This document shows positions 7,065 through 15,346 of a DNA stretch of 64,000 bases, in pieces; the first letter of the stretch is position 1; every line of letters begins with the position of its first letter. The DNA lies in contig CATBDC010000013.1 in assembly GCA_949502235.1 (NCBI GenBank), positions 1-64,000 on the forward strand, given 5' to 3'. This DNA comes from an uncultured Lachnospiraceae bacterium (GTDB lineage: Bacteria; Bacillota; Clostridia; Lachnospirales; Lachnospiraceae). A program made the translations under genes and the position numbers. Under the pieces are notes generated by a model that worked only from the letters and a program-made list of their open reading frames with translations, ran no database searches and was not told where the DNA came from.

Positions 7065-7799
7065 TTAAAGCCTCTCCAAAATCCGGCGCTTATATTCCAG
7101 AAACTCTTCCGTCAGATTAAATTCTCTTTTTCTGGGCCTTGGCTCCTCTATTACAATTTCCTCTGTCACCCGGCCCGGCTTCCCTGTCAGGAGATAAATC
7201 CGGTCTGACAAAAGAATCGCCTCGTCAATATCATGGGTAATGAAAAGAGTTGACAGATGAATCTTATCCATAACATCCAGATACCATCTGTGCATCTCAC
7301 TTTTTGTCAGAGTATCCAGAGCGCTGAACGGCTCATCCAGCAAGGCCACGTCCTTAGAAAACATATAGGTTCTAAGCAACGCCGCCCTTTGCCGCATGCC
7401 TCCGGAAAGCTGGCGCGGGTATTTTTTCTGCGTTCCTTCCAGTCCGAATTCTTCAAAGTAAGGCGACACTTTCTTCCGGGCCTCTTTTTTCTTCTCTCCC
7501 TTAAGCAAAAGGGGCAGGCTCACATTATCCTCTATAGTCCGGTAGGGCAGCAGCAGATCCTTTTGCATCATATAGCTTACCTGACCGGGACATCCTGTGA
7601 TATCCTTTCCATTTAAAGACACCTTTCCCTGCTGCGGCTTATGAAGCCCGGAGATGATGTGAAACAGAGTCGTCTTTCCGCATCCGCTGGCTCCTAAGAT
7701 ACTCACCAGCTCATGCTCATGAAGCGCCAGAGTCACATCCTCAAGAACGGGCGTTTCTTCATATGCAAAAGTGATTCCTGATACTTCTAGTTCAGCCAT
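7065..7799 (-). CDS. thiZ: ABC transporter ATPase, ThiZ-like (thiamine precursor uptake)
   Basis: A 244-residue ATPase of the nitrate/sulfonate/taurine-type importer group. Motifs: Walker A GASGCGKTT (about residue 36), signature LSGGMRQRAALLRT, Walker B VALLDEPFSALD and the switch His in FITHDIDEA. It is the last gene of a four-gene unit behind a TPP riboswitch, which points to pyrimidine or thiamine precursor import (ThiXYZ system) rather than sulfonate. Five bases separate it from the binding-protein gene. Confidence 0.88.
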   Translation of the reverse strand: MAELEVSGITFAYEETPVLEDVTLALHEHELVSILGASGCGKTTLFHIISGLHKPQQGKVSLNGKDITGCPGQVSYMMQKDLLLPYRTIEDNVSLPLLLKGEKKKEARKKVSPYFEEFGLEGTQKKYPRQLSGGMRQRAALLRTYMFSKDVALLDEPFSALDTLTKSEMHRWYLDVMDKIHLSTLFITHDIDEAILLSDRIYLLTGKPGRVTEEIVIEEPRPRKREFNLTEEFLEYKRRILERL

Positions 7800-7804
7800 A
7801 ATTC

Positions 7805-8860
7805 CTACTCCAGATATTCGTTGGTGAATCCGGTATTCTCCGGAATCTCTTCTTCTGATAAGCCCTTCTCACTAATCCAGCTGTAAAATCCATTCCACCT
7901 CTCCGGATCAATGTATCCCCACTGGTCTGCCTCTGCTTTATACTGCTCTGCCATATATTCCTGGCTCGCCAGTACCATATCCTTATCCAGCTCCGGCGCT
8001 GCCTCACATAAAATATCCGCGGCTTCCTCCACATTTTCTATTGCAAATTCATATCCTTTTTTCACAGCTTTAAGAAATGCTTTTGCTGTCTCCGGGTTTT
8101 CCTTAAGCCAGTCCTGATTTCCGATAATCACAGGGGTATAGTAGTCAAACACAGGGTCTATATCACGAAAAGCAAAATAATCCGTCTCAAGACCCGCCTG
8201 CTCCGTAGCGATTCCGGCCCATCCATAGAAAATCCAGATGGCGTCCACCGACTCACTCTTAAGCGCCGACACTTCATCCGTTACGGTACTTGGGATTAAT
8301 TCCACCTTGTCGAAATCTCCCCCGTCCTTTTCCACCACCTGCTTTAGTGTTGCCTTTTCAATATCCAGATCCCAGGTAGCGTATTTCTTTCCTTCCAGTC
8401 CCTTTGGCCTGTCTATTCCCTCTCCTTTTCGCGACACGATTCCGGAGGTATTATGCTGGAGGACTGCCGCGACAGCTTCAATGGGAAGCGCGTTCTCTCC
8501 CGTCACCGCCGGCATCATGGTATCCTGAAAAGAGATGCCGAACTGGGCTTTTCCGGAAGCCACCAGCGCCTCCGCGCCGTCCTCCGGGGGCTGGACAATG
8601 TCTGCCTCAAGGCCCGCCTCTTTAAAATATCCCTTTGCCTGTGCCACATACAGCCCTGTATGGTTGGTGTTGGGGGTCCAGTCAAGAACCACCGTAAGCT
8701 TCTCCAGCTGGCTGTCTCCGTCACCTGAATCCTGATTCTCTGTACTGTCCTGATTCTCTGTATCGTCCTGAGCCGTTTTTTCTTCCTTGCCAGCCGCACA
8801 CCCGGCCATAGTTCCCATAAGAACTGCCGCTAAAAGCACGGCCAGTATTTTCTGCTTCAT
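7805..8860 (-). CDS. thiY: ThiY-like substrate-binding lipoprotein (NMT1/THI5 family)
   Basis: A 351-residue secreted binding protein. It has a lipoprotein signal (MKQKILAVLL, then MAGCAAG with the lipidated Cys about residue 21), an acidic Q/D/E linker, then the NMT1/THI5-like fold beginning LTVVLDWTPNTNHTGLYVAQAKGYF, a hallmark of pyrimidine-precursor (formylaminopyrimidine/HMP) binders. By family it delivers the ligand to the ThiX/ThiZ importer. It overlaps the permease stop by four bases (ATGA), typical of coupled translation. Confidence 0.9.
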   Translation of the reverse strand: MKQKILAVLLAAVLMGTMAGCAAGKEEKTAQDDTENQDSTENQDSGDGDSQLEKLTVVLDWTPNTNHTGLYVAQAKGYFKEAGLEADIVQPPEDGAEALVASGKAQFGISFQDTMMPAVTGENALPIEAVAAVLQHNTSGIVSRKGEGIDRPKGLEGKKYATWDLDIEKATLKQVVEKDGGDFDKVELIPSTVTDEVSALKSESVDAIWIFYGWAGIATEQAGLETDYFAFRDIDPVFDYYTPVIIGNQDWLKENPETAKAFLKAVKKGYEFAIENVEEAADILCEAAPELDKDMVLASQEYMAEQYKAEADQWGYIDPERWNGFYSWISEKGLSEEEIPENTGFTNEYLE

Positions 8861-9624
8861 CTATGTTCCTCCTCCCACGGCATACTGATCCTCTGAAGCA
8901 AGTTTACACCCCACATCAAAAGGAGGCTGATTGCAGAAATCAGAAAGATCACCGCAAACATTTTATCAAAGGAAAATGCCTTCTTCACTCTTGTCATATA
9001 AACTCCTAATCCGTTAAATCCGCCCAGCCATTCCGAAATCACGGCGCCCACTACCGCATAGGACACGGAAATCCTTAAGCTCGCGAAAAAAGAGCTAAGG
9101 GCCCCCGGAAACTTTACATACCGGAAGATCTGCGCCCTCGAAGCCCCCATAGAACGCAGCAGGCTGATGGTATCCTGATCCGCCGCCCTGAATCCGTCTA
9201 AAAGGCTCACCGTAATCGGGAAAAATGTAACGATTACAATTAAAATTACCTTTGGGAGCATCTCGTACCCGAACCACAGCACTAACAGGGGGGCAATGGC
9301 AACAGTCGGTACTGTCTGCGTCAGCACAATCAGCGGGTAAACTGCACTGTACAGCCACGTGAAGCAGTCCATCAGTACTGCCGTCACGAATCCGATCAGG
9401 ATCCCCGCCGCCAGTCCGATAAAAGCCTCCAGAAGCGTCACCCAGGCATTGTCCATAAGTAACGGGAAATCCTCTGCGAATGCCTTCGCCACCTCAACCG
9501 GCGATGGCAGTAAAAACCCGGGAACCAACCCCGCAGTACTGGCCGTCTGCCAAAGCGCCAGAAGCAAAAGAACGGCTGCAGCCGGCAAAAGCTTACTGGT
9601 GATGCTTGGTGACTTTCTTTTCAA
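8857..9624 (-). CDS. thiX: ThiX-like ABC permease
   Basis: A 255-residue inner-membrane permease of the BPD-transporter type with about six membrane segments. The EAA loop is visible as FRAADQDTISLLRSMGASRAQIFRYVKFPGA, where the ATPase docks. The start is a TTG at 9624 that overlaps the upstream thiamine-binding gene by 32 bases; no later ATG would leave a full first helix, so translation is probably coupled. Role: membrane channel of the thiamine-precursor importer. Confidence 0.87.
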   Translation of the reverse strand: MKRKSPSITSKLLPAAAVLLLLALWQTASTAGLVPGFLLPSPVEVAKAFAEDFPLLMDNAWVTLLEAFIGLAAGILIGFVTAVLMDCFTWLYSAVYPLIVLTQTVPTVAIAPLLVLWFGYEMLPKVILIVIVTFFPITVSLLDGFRAADQDTISLLRSMGASRAQIFRYVKFPGALSSFFASLRISVSYAVVGAVISEWLGGFNGLGVYMTRVKKAFSFDKMFAVIFLISAISLLLMWGVNLLQRISMPWEEEHR

Positions 9625-9889
9625 TGGTCAGCACGTCTCCTTCCGGTCTGTAGGTAACCTTAATATAGGCCGCAACCGAAGGTGCCCCCGCCCTGATGGC
9701 AATGTGCTGACATTCCTTTACGATATCCATCAATTCATCATAATCCCCTTCAATCGCCGTCTCAAACGGTCCCACATAATAATTCAGGCCTGTGCTTTTG
9801 ATATAGTCAATCACCTCATCTACAATCCTGATTAATTCCTCGTCATTTGCTGCCTCCGGCAGTGACTGAATAGCTACACTTGCGTTCAT
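9593..9889 (-). CDS. Thiamine-binding protein (YkoF/MTH1187 family)
   Basis: A 98-residue soluble protein of the MTH1187/YkoF-like ferredoxin-fold family (DUF77), which binds thiamine or its pyrimidine moiety. Seen: MNASVAIQSLPEA at the start, the conserved Y-V-G-P-F-E-T-A-I-E-G-D-Y-D segment and AYIKVTYRPEGD near the end. It is the first gene after the TPP riboswitch; the ATG has AGGAGG at good spacing. In the cytoplasm it may buffer or sense the vitamin taken up by ThiXYZ. Confidence 0.87.
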   Translation of the reverse strand: MNASVAIQSLPEAANDEELIRIVDEVIDYIKSTGLNYYVGPFETAIEGDYDELMDIVKECQHIAIRAGAPSVAAYIKVTYRPEGDVLTIEKKVTKHHQ

Positions 9890-9986
9890 TTTTTCTTCCT
9901 CCTGTTATATGATTATTTTTGCGAAAACTGATCCCTGTATCTTTGGAAGTTTTCCATTAGAATGTGCGCCCGATGGACGTATAAGG

Positions 9987-10016
9987 AAAGCCCTGCCAGA
10001 ACACCGGCAGGGCTTT
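9987..10016 (-). terminator. TPP-riboswitch terminator
   Basis: AAAGCCCTGCCGG and CCGGCAGGGCTTT-type arms form a 12-bp hairpin (minus strand) just downstream of the TPP aptamer and before the first gene. This fits an expression platform that stops transcription when TPP is bound. Confidence 0.75.
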
Positions 10017-10052
10017 TATATTCTTCTATGCATAAGGCATAAGTCTTCTGTA

Positions 10053-10147
10053 AGTTCCTACGCTGGCATTATCCAGATCAGGTATAAGAGTCAAAGAAGC
10101 ACTCCATTCTTTATCTCAGCCGGCTTGCCGCCAGCCCCTCTCTTATC
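10053..10147 (-). promoter_or_regulatory. TPP riboswitch (THI element)
   Basis: On the minus strand the leader contains AGAGGGGCTGGCGGCAAGCC, CTGAGATAAAG and then ACCTGATCTGGATAATGCC followed by AGCGTAGGAA. These are the two conserved halves of the thiamine pyrophosphate aptamer in the right order. It controls the 9889-7065 operon; high TPP should switch uptake off. Confidence 0.95.
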
Positions 10148-10173
10148 TATTCAGTTTTCTGTGTACAGGCTTT

Positions 10174-10202
10174 AGTCTACACTCCCTGGGCAAAAATGTC
10201 AA
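10174..10202 (-). promoter_or_regulatory. Promoter of the TPP-riboswitch operon
   Basis: Minus strand TTGACA (10197-10202), 17-base spacer, TAGACT (10174-10179), placed about 25 bases before the aptamer. Confidence 0.75.
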
Positions 10203-10246
10203 GCGGGAAAAGAATTTTTCTCACCTTATCTGGCAACGTAACTAAG

Positions 10247-11053
10247 TTACTTTTCTTTCCCTGTCAGATGTTCTCCGGTGTGTCCATATTTCACAGCCAT
10301 AACCTCCGCAATAACAGCAACCGCGATTTCTTCGGGCGTCTCCCCTCCAAGGTCCAGGCCGACAGGAGTATACACCTTATCAAGCTGTTCCTGTGTAAAG
10401 CCTTTTTCTTTCAGCCTTCCAAACAATGCCTCAATCTTTTTTGAGCTTCCGATCATTCCGATATATTTTGCCTCTTTTGTTAAAATGGCGGCCAATGCTT
10501 CCCCGTCAAAGCTGTGTCCATGGGTTGCGATAAGATAATACGCATCCGGCCTGATATCCATGGCAGCAACCTCTTCCTCAAAGCCTTTTACACGTACAAA
10601 TCTGTCTGCCAGGGCAATCTTATCCGCAATTGCCGCCTCCTCCCTGTCATCAATGAGCAGAGTATCGAAGCCAACGAAGGAAGCCAGATGGAGAACGGCG
10701 CCTCCCACATGTCCGGCACCGCATACAACCAGAAGCGGACGGACAGCAAATGCCTCGATAAGGACAGTCATGCATCCCCCGCATGTCATTCCGGTTTCAG
10801 AGGAGGGAGAATTCAAATCATAGGTCTTAGCCAGATTTTCTCCTTTCCGTATACACTCTCTTGCGTCACGGATTGCCAGAAGCTCTACGGCGCCGCCTCC
10901 GATAGTCCCCTTCGTACTTCCGTCCGTGTATACGATCATCTTTCCCTTACTGCGGGGCGTAGAACCGTCAGCTTCTACAATAGTAACGACTGCGCAGCTT
11001 TTGCCTTCTTCATAAGCACGCATCTGTTCTTTCACAATTTCAATTACATTCAT
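10247..11053 (-). CDS. xdhC: XdhC family molybdoenzyme maturation protein
   Basis: A 268-residue protein of the XdhC/CoxI family, which delivers or sulfurates the molybdenum cofactor of xanthine-dehydrogenase-type hydroxylases; related members serve selenium-dependent hydroxylases. The N-terminal XdhC domain (about 1-75) shows ADGSTPRSKGKMIVY and GTIGGGAVE. The C-terminal Rossmann domain (about 95-240) shows LLVVCGAGHVGGAV and THGHSFDGEALAAIL. The ATG at 11053 (AAGGAGA upstream) overlaps the MATE stop by four bases; the track's longer start is not used. It is the last gene of the FecBCD/MATE operon, tying this importer to Mo or W enzymes. Confidence 0.9.
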   Translation of the reverse strand: MNVIEIVKEQMRAYEEGKSCAVVTIVEADGSTPRSKGKMIVYTDGSTKGTIGGGAVELLAIRDARECIRKGENLAKTYDLNSPSSETGMTCGGCMTVLIEAFAVRPLLVVCGAGHVGGAVLHLASFVGFDTLLIDDREEAAIADKIALADRFVRVKGFEEEVAAMDIRPDAYYLIATHGHSFDGEALAAILTKEAKYIGMIGSSKKIEALFGRLKEKGFTQEQLDKVYTPVGLDLGGETPEEIAVAVIAEVMAVKYGHTGEHLTGKEK

Positions 11054-12345
11054 GATCTTTCTCCTTTTCTTTTTATCATTAGCCAGCACACACTGACTGC
11101 CAGTGACACAATGTTACTTAACAAAAAGCCCATCCAGATGCCAGAGGCGCCAAAGCCATACCGCACAGACAGCCATGCCGCCGGAAGCTGGATACACCAC
11201 AGGCGTATTAGTGTAATAACCAAAGCCGGCATCCCGCACCCGCGCGCCTGTAAAATTCCGGTGATTGTCATCTCCAGTGCAATAAACAGATAGGCCGGCA
11301 GGCAGATCCGCCAGTATTCCACTCCTGCCGCCCTAAGAGCTTCATCCGGGGTGAGCATACTCCAGGCAGGTCCCGCAAGGCTTCCTGCCAGAATAATCAT
11401 GAAAAGTGTAGGCGTTACACTCCAAACGCAGAGTCTGCGGATAAGAGCAGTCGTGTCTCCATCTTCCTTATGCTGCGCAGTCAGTGTAATCGCCACAGAG
11501 CCCATAGCCATTGCAGGCAGATAGAAAAAGCCTTCCAGGCGGCCGCCCAGGCCGTTTACCCCTACATAGACAGAGCCGATGGAAAGAAGCAGTCCATTTA
11601 ACAGGGTATGTGCCGCAGGCCCGATCATTTTTGACAGGCTCACCGGAACGGCAAGTCTTAGAAAATCCCCGGCAAAGCCCTCTGGCAGCGACCCGTCCCC
11701 CGTATTCTCTGGCATGAATTTTCTTTTGTAATGGCATACACCGTACACACATCCGGCTGTTCTTGCAAGCAGCATGCCGTATCCCAGAGCCGGCAGGCCA
11801 AAGCTGGTATAAAAAAACCAGCTTAAAAAAAGCTGTACCGGTATGATCATGCAGGTCATATACATCCCTGTCCTGGAATCCTTAAACCCGCGCATCCCGG
11901 AGATCAGTGCATTAAAAAGAAGCATCACCGGGCTTCCAAAAAGGTAGGGCAGCATATATAAAAAACCAGCAGGCCTTAACTGAGGGGCTGACCGGAACGC
12001 CTGCATAAGCAGTAATATAGCGATAACCGACATGACAAATCCGGCCCCAAGAAGCAGACGCATGACAAAACGAACCGCCCTCCGGTGGCATTTCTCCCAA
12101 AGTCCCCTGCCCACAAGCTGTCCGGTCATGGAGTTAATTGCTATTCCAAGACCGTAGCTTACCGTATTAATTAAGGTAATATATGGCGAGCATATACTGA
12201 TAATGGCAAGCTCTTCTGCATGATTTACACTTACCAGAACTCCTTCAAATGCACTTCCAAGCTTCTGTACCAGTGTCAGCAGTACAATGGGCCAGAGCAT
12301 CTGCCAAATCTCTGTATCCAGTTTTCTTTTTTCTTTTTTTGTCAT
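11050..12345 (-). CDS. MATE family efflux transporter
   Basis: A 431-residue multidrug-and-toxin-extrusion type membrane protein with about twelve membrane segments in two similar halves. The N-half contains SVNHAEELAIISICSPYITLINTVSYGLG and MTGQLVGRG, and the second half the LGGRLEGFFYLPAMAMG motif typical of MATE repeats. It sits between an ABC ATPase gene and xdhC with 4-bp overlaps on both sides, so it is an integral member of the operon. Its cargo here is unknown; a cofactor or metal complex is possible from context. Confidence 0.88.
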   Translation of the reverse strand: MTKKEKRKLDTEIWQMLWPIVLLTLVQKLGSAFEGVLVSVNHAEELAIISICSPYITLINTVSYGLGIAINSMTGQLVGRGLWEKCHRRAVRFVMRLLLGAGFVMSVIAILLLMQAFRSAPQLRPAGFLYMLPYLFGSPVMLLFNALISGMRGFKDSRTGMYMTCMIIPVQLFLSWFFYTSFGLPALGYGMLLARTAGCVYGVCHYKRKFMPENTGDGSLPEGFAGDFLRLAVPVSLSKMIGPAAHTLLNGLLLSIGSVYVGVNGLGGRLEGFFYLPAMAMGSVAITLTAQHKEDGDTTALIRRLCVWSVTPTLFMIILAGSLAGPAWSMLTPDEALRAAGVEYWRICLPAYLFIALEMTITGILQARGCGMPALVITLIRLWCIQLPAAWLSVRYGFGASGIWMGFLLSNIVSLAVSVCWLMIKRKGERS

Positions 12346-13118
12346 TGACTTTTCCCCATGAGGTATCCCCCTGTATAGGAAAACAGCTCTATTTTCCCAT
12401 AAATCATAGATAATTTCTCCCTCACCTCATCCTCTGCGGCTGTCCGCATATCTGCCTCTGCAATCACAATACCTTTTTTCAGAAGCAGCAGACGGTCACA
12501 ATATGCCATGGCAAAATTAGGATCATGCAGTGTAATCAGGCCTGCCTTTCCCTCGCTCTTTACAACACTTCTGATCTTCTCAAGAACCATATGCCGGTTG
12601 CAAAAATCCAGTGCGCTGTCCGGCTCGTCCATAAGCATCACCGGAGAATTCTGAACCAAAGTCCGTGCAAGTATCACAAGCTGCTTCTGCCCCTGACTTA
12701 GCTGATGGAAATGCCGGTCTGCAAAATCCCCGATCTCCAGTCTCTTAAGCGCCGTTTTGGCGGCCCTGTAATGCTCCCCTTTCGGAGATTCTAAAAGTCC
12801 CAGATAGGGATTGGCTCCCATCAGTATTACCTCCATCACCGTTTTCCCCTGAATCGGGCTGCTGGTCTGAGGAATAAACGATAAATGCCTGGCACGTTCT
12901 CTTTCATTCATTTCCTTAAGGCTCCTGCCATCCACAAAAACCTGCCCGTTCATGGGAATCAGCCCGCAGACGGCCCTAAGCAGCGTTGTCTTTCCGCTTC
13001 CGTTAAGTCCCAGAAACGCGCACAGCTCTCCTCTTTCAAGAGACAGACTGACTCCGTGCACAATTTCCGTACTCCCATAGGAAACATAAGCGTTTTGTAC
13101 CTCAAACAGCACACTCAT
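12342..13118 (-). CDS. FecE/BtuD-type ABC ATPase
   Basis: A 258-residue ATPase of the iron-siderophore/B12/molybdate (FecCDE) importer type. Motifs: Walker A GLNGSGKTT (about residue 39), signature LSQGQKQLVILART, Walker B VMLMDEPDSALD and switch His in LITLHDPNFA. The track start at 13217 runs back into the permease gene; the ATG at 13118 overlaps the permease stop by four bases and has AAGGAG upstream. It energises the permease 13115-14125. Confidence 0.9.
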   Translation of the reverse strand: MSVLFEVQNAYVSYGSTEIVHGVSLSLERGELCAFLGLNGSGKTTLLRAVCGLIPMNGQVFVDGRSLKEMNERERARHLSFIPQTSSPIQGKTVMEVILMGANPYLGLLESPKGEHYRAAKTALKRLEIGDFADRHFHQLSQGQKQLVILARTLVQNSPVMLMDEPDSALDFCNRHMVLEKIRSVVKSEGKAGLITLHDPNFAMAYCDRLLLLKKGIVIAEADMRTAAEDEVREKLSMIYGKIELFSYTGGYLMGKSQ

Positions 13119-14125
13119 AATAAATTCTCCTTCTGTTGATACATAAAGTATACCAGAACCGGTACTCCAATAAAAGTGGTGAGTATACTGATGGGAATCT
13201 CTGCCGAATAAACACACCGCGCAAGGGTGTCGGAGATAACCATGACTACTGCTCCTATGAGTCCGCTCATTGCAGTGGCCGCAAAATTATTCCGTTTCAG
13301 CATCATGCGGGCAATATGGGGCGCAATCAGCCCGATAAAGGATATCAGTCCGGTAATGGATATGATAGACGCCACCATTAAGGTTGACAGCGCCAGGATC
13401 GTGATCCGTATCTGTGAAAGGCGCACCCCCAGCATACGACATTCATCCTCATTAAGAGACATCAGCTCGATCTGACGGCGCAGAAGAATCAGTCCTGCAA
13501 GGGAAAAAAAGAAAATGGGAAATATAGTTATTACCTTTCTGCTGGTAACACTTGCAAAGCTTCCCATTGTCCAGAATTCAATAGCGGCAAGCTCATTTGC
13601 CGGATCCGCAAAAAATTTTAATATCATAATAAATGCTTTGGAAACAGAGCTCATGACAATTCCGGCAAGTACATATGTAGCTGTTGTATTTCCCGGGAGC
13701 ACACGGACTAAAAGCATTACAAGAATAACAACCGCTATTCCTCCGGTAAATGCCCCTGACACCATAGCGACTGTAGACGCTCCCATAAATACGATGGCAA
13801 TTGCCGCTCCCAGATTAGCCCCCGGCGCCACTCCGATAATATCCGGAGAGGCAAGGGGGTTTTTAAAAATAGTCTGATATACGCTCCCGGCAATGCCAAG
13901 ACCGATTCCAGCCATAACTGCCATCAGGACACGGGGAAGCCGAAGCGTAAAAAACACCTTATAGCTCATCTCCCCCTTAAGCCCTCCTGTTATAATCTGC
14001 GCTATCTCCTCTGGTGAAATACTATACTGTCCAACGCATATGGATATGACTGCTGTAAAGATAAGGAATCCGATAACTGCCACAAACATAATAGTTTGTG
14101 GCAGTTTAGAGGTCTTATTATTCAT
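13115..14125 (-). CDS. FecCD family ABC permease
   Basis: A 336-residue, roughly ten-helix permease of the FecCD/BtuC family. Typical parts are the leader VCVGQYSISPEEIAQII, LRLPRVLMAVMAGIGLGIAGSVYQ with the conserved GA-LA-SG-type turn, NPLASPDIIGVAPGANLGAA, and GLISFIGLIAPHIARMM (ATPase contact) near the end. A single permease gene implies a homodimer. Members import Fe-siderophores, haem, B12, or molybdate/tungstate (MolB type); the adjacent xdhC and AOR-like genes favour Mo/W. Confidence 0.9.
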   Translation of the reverse strand: MNNKTSKLPQTIMFVAVIGFLIFTAVISICVGQYSISPEEIAQIITGGLKGEMSYKVFFTLRLPRVLMAVMAGIGLGIAGSVYQTIFKNPLASPDIIGVAPGANLGAAIAIVFMGASTVAMVSGAFTGGIAVVILVMLLVRVLPGNTTATYVLAGIVMSSVSKAFIMILKFFADPANELAAIEFWTMGSFASVTSRKVITIFPIFFFSLAGLILLRRQIELMSLNEDECRMLGVRLSQIRITILALSTLMVASIISITGLISFIGLIAPHIARMMLKRNNFAATAMSGLIGAVVMVISDTLARCVYSAEIPISILTTFIGVPVLVYFMYQQKENLL

Positions 14126-14143
14126 ATTGGTTTGTTCCTCAAA

Positions 14144-15214
14144 TTAGTTTATAACTGAAGTATCTGCTTCGAAGCCGTAAAATTCACTGTAAAACTCAGC
14201 AGCATCTGTCCTCATCTGATCCATGGAATACAGATTACCATGAGCTGCAGCAAGCATCCATAAAGCGCCCAGCACACCTGAAGGAACCGGTGAATCCCAT
14301 GCTTCAAAATCCTTTGGCATAGCATATACTGCTCCGTTCTTTACGGCTGTAACTTCGGCAAGCTGCGCGTCATTTTTCACATCATCCGCCGTGTATTCTG
14401 CTTCTGACGGCAGAACAATAATATCCGGATTCATTGCAAGAATCTGTTCGTAGGAAAGATCTGTCCAGTAATCTCCGTCTATCTCTCCTGCTGCATTTAC
14501 TCCGCCCGCTTTCTCAATCAGTGTAGCCTGATACATATCCTTAGGCGCAGCTGACATATAAGAGGATACGCTTGCCATGTATATACTTGGCTTTTCCTCA
14601 TCGGAAAGCTCTGACGTAATCTTATCCATCTCATCAAACTTTGTATGATAATATTCAATAAGCTTATCCGCATTTTCCGGCTTTCCGCACAGCGTCGCAA
14701 TCATAACAAGCTGCTCCTCTAAGAGCTCCTGGCTCTCCGGATAGCAGATTGCAACCGGGATTCCTACTGCCTCAAAGCTTGAAGCCGTATCCTGAAGCTT
14801 CTTCGGAAGGAGAACCAAATCAGGCTCAAGGGCGATAGCCGCCTCTACATTAAATTCCTTCTGCGAGCCCACGTTCGGAAGCTCAAGAAACTCAGGTGCT
14901 GCCAGGCTATAAATGGGCCTTACATTTGCTTTTGCCTCCATACCTGCAAGCTTGTCTTTAAGCCCCAGAGCAATCATGGAATAGCTCTGCCCGTAAAAAC
15001 AGGTAACTATCTTCTCTGCCGGCTTCTCCAAGGTGACCGTATTGCCTGCCTGGTCTGTCACGGTGATCTCTGTGGATTCCTCTTCTGGCTCTTCCTCTTC
15101 CTCAGTCTGTACCTCTTTTTCTGGCTCCGGCGCTGCTTCCTCCTTACTGCCGCAGCCTGTAAGTAATGTAAAAACAAGGCTGGCAGTCAGTAAAATTGAT
15201 AACCACTTTTTCAT
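14144..15214 (-). CDS. FecB-type periplasmic-binding lipoprotein
   Basis: A 356-residue lipoprotein. Signal MKKWLSILLTASLVF ends at LLTGCGS (lipidated Cys about residue 20); an E-rich linker follows; then the two-lobe TroA/FecB fold with KIVTCFYGQSYSMIALGLKDKLAGMEAK, VEAAIALEPDLVLL, and SYEQILAMNPDIIVLPSEAEY. The start at 15214 (GAGGG upstream) replaces the track's longer one. It captures the substrate for the FecCD/FecE importer. The ligand cannot be read from sequence; Mo/W oxyanion or a metal complex is inferred from neighbours. Confidence 0.88.
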   Translation of the reverse strand: MKKWLSILLTASLVFTLLTGCGSKEEAAPEPEKEVQTEEEEEPEEESTEITVTDQAGNTVTLEKPAEKIVTCFYGQSYSMIALGLKDKLAGMEAKANVRPIYSLAAPEFLELPNVGSQKEFNVEAAIALEPDLVLLPKKLQDTASSFEAVGIPVAICYPESQELLEEQLVMIATLCGKPENADKLIEYYHTKFDEMDKITSELSDEEKPSIYMASVSSYMSAAPKDMYQATLIEKAGGVNAAGEIDGDYWTDLSYEQILAMNPDIIVLPSEAEYTADDVKNDAQLAEVTAVKNGAVYAMPKDFEAWDSPVPSGVLGALWMLAAAHGNLYSMDQMRTDAAEFYSEFYGFEADTSVIN

Positions 15215-15263
15215 AGATTTCCCTCTTTTCTTAATAAAATTATCCAATTGTATAGACCTTTCT

Positions 15264-15292
15264 ATTATACTATCCAATATAGAATTATACAA
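15264..15292 (-). promoter_or_regulatory. Promoter of the FecBCD-MATE-xdhC operon
   Basis: Minus strand TTGTAT (15287-15292), 17-base spacer, consensus TATAAT (15264-15269), in an A/T-rich stretch with several overlapping inverted repeats (for example CTATATTGGATAG) that could bind a metal regulator. Confidence 0.65.
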
Positions 15293-15346
15293 ATTTATAT
15301 TTTTAATATACAGTAATAGAAAATAGATAACCTCTATAACAAGGAG

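Noticed and set aside
10514-11293. 259-aa plus-strand ORF
   Set aside because: It runs antisense to xdhC and the MATE gene, both of which have clear domains and coupled starts.
13515-13877. 120-aa plus-strand ORF
   Set aside because: Antisense to the FecCD permease; its hydrophobic composition mirrors that gene.
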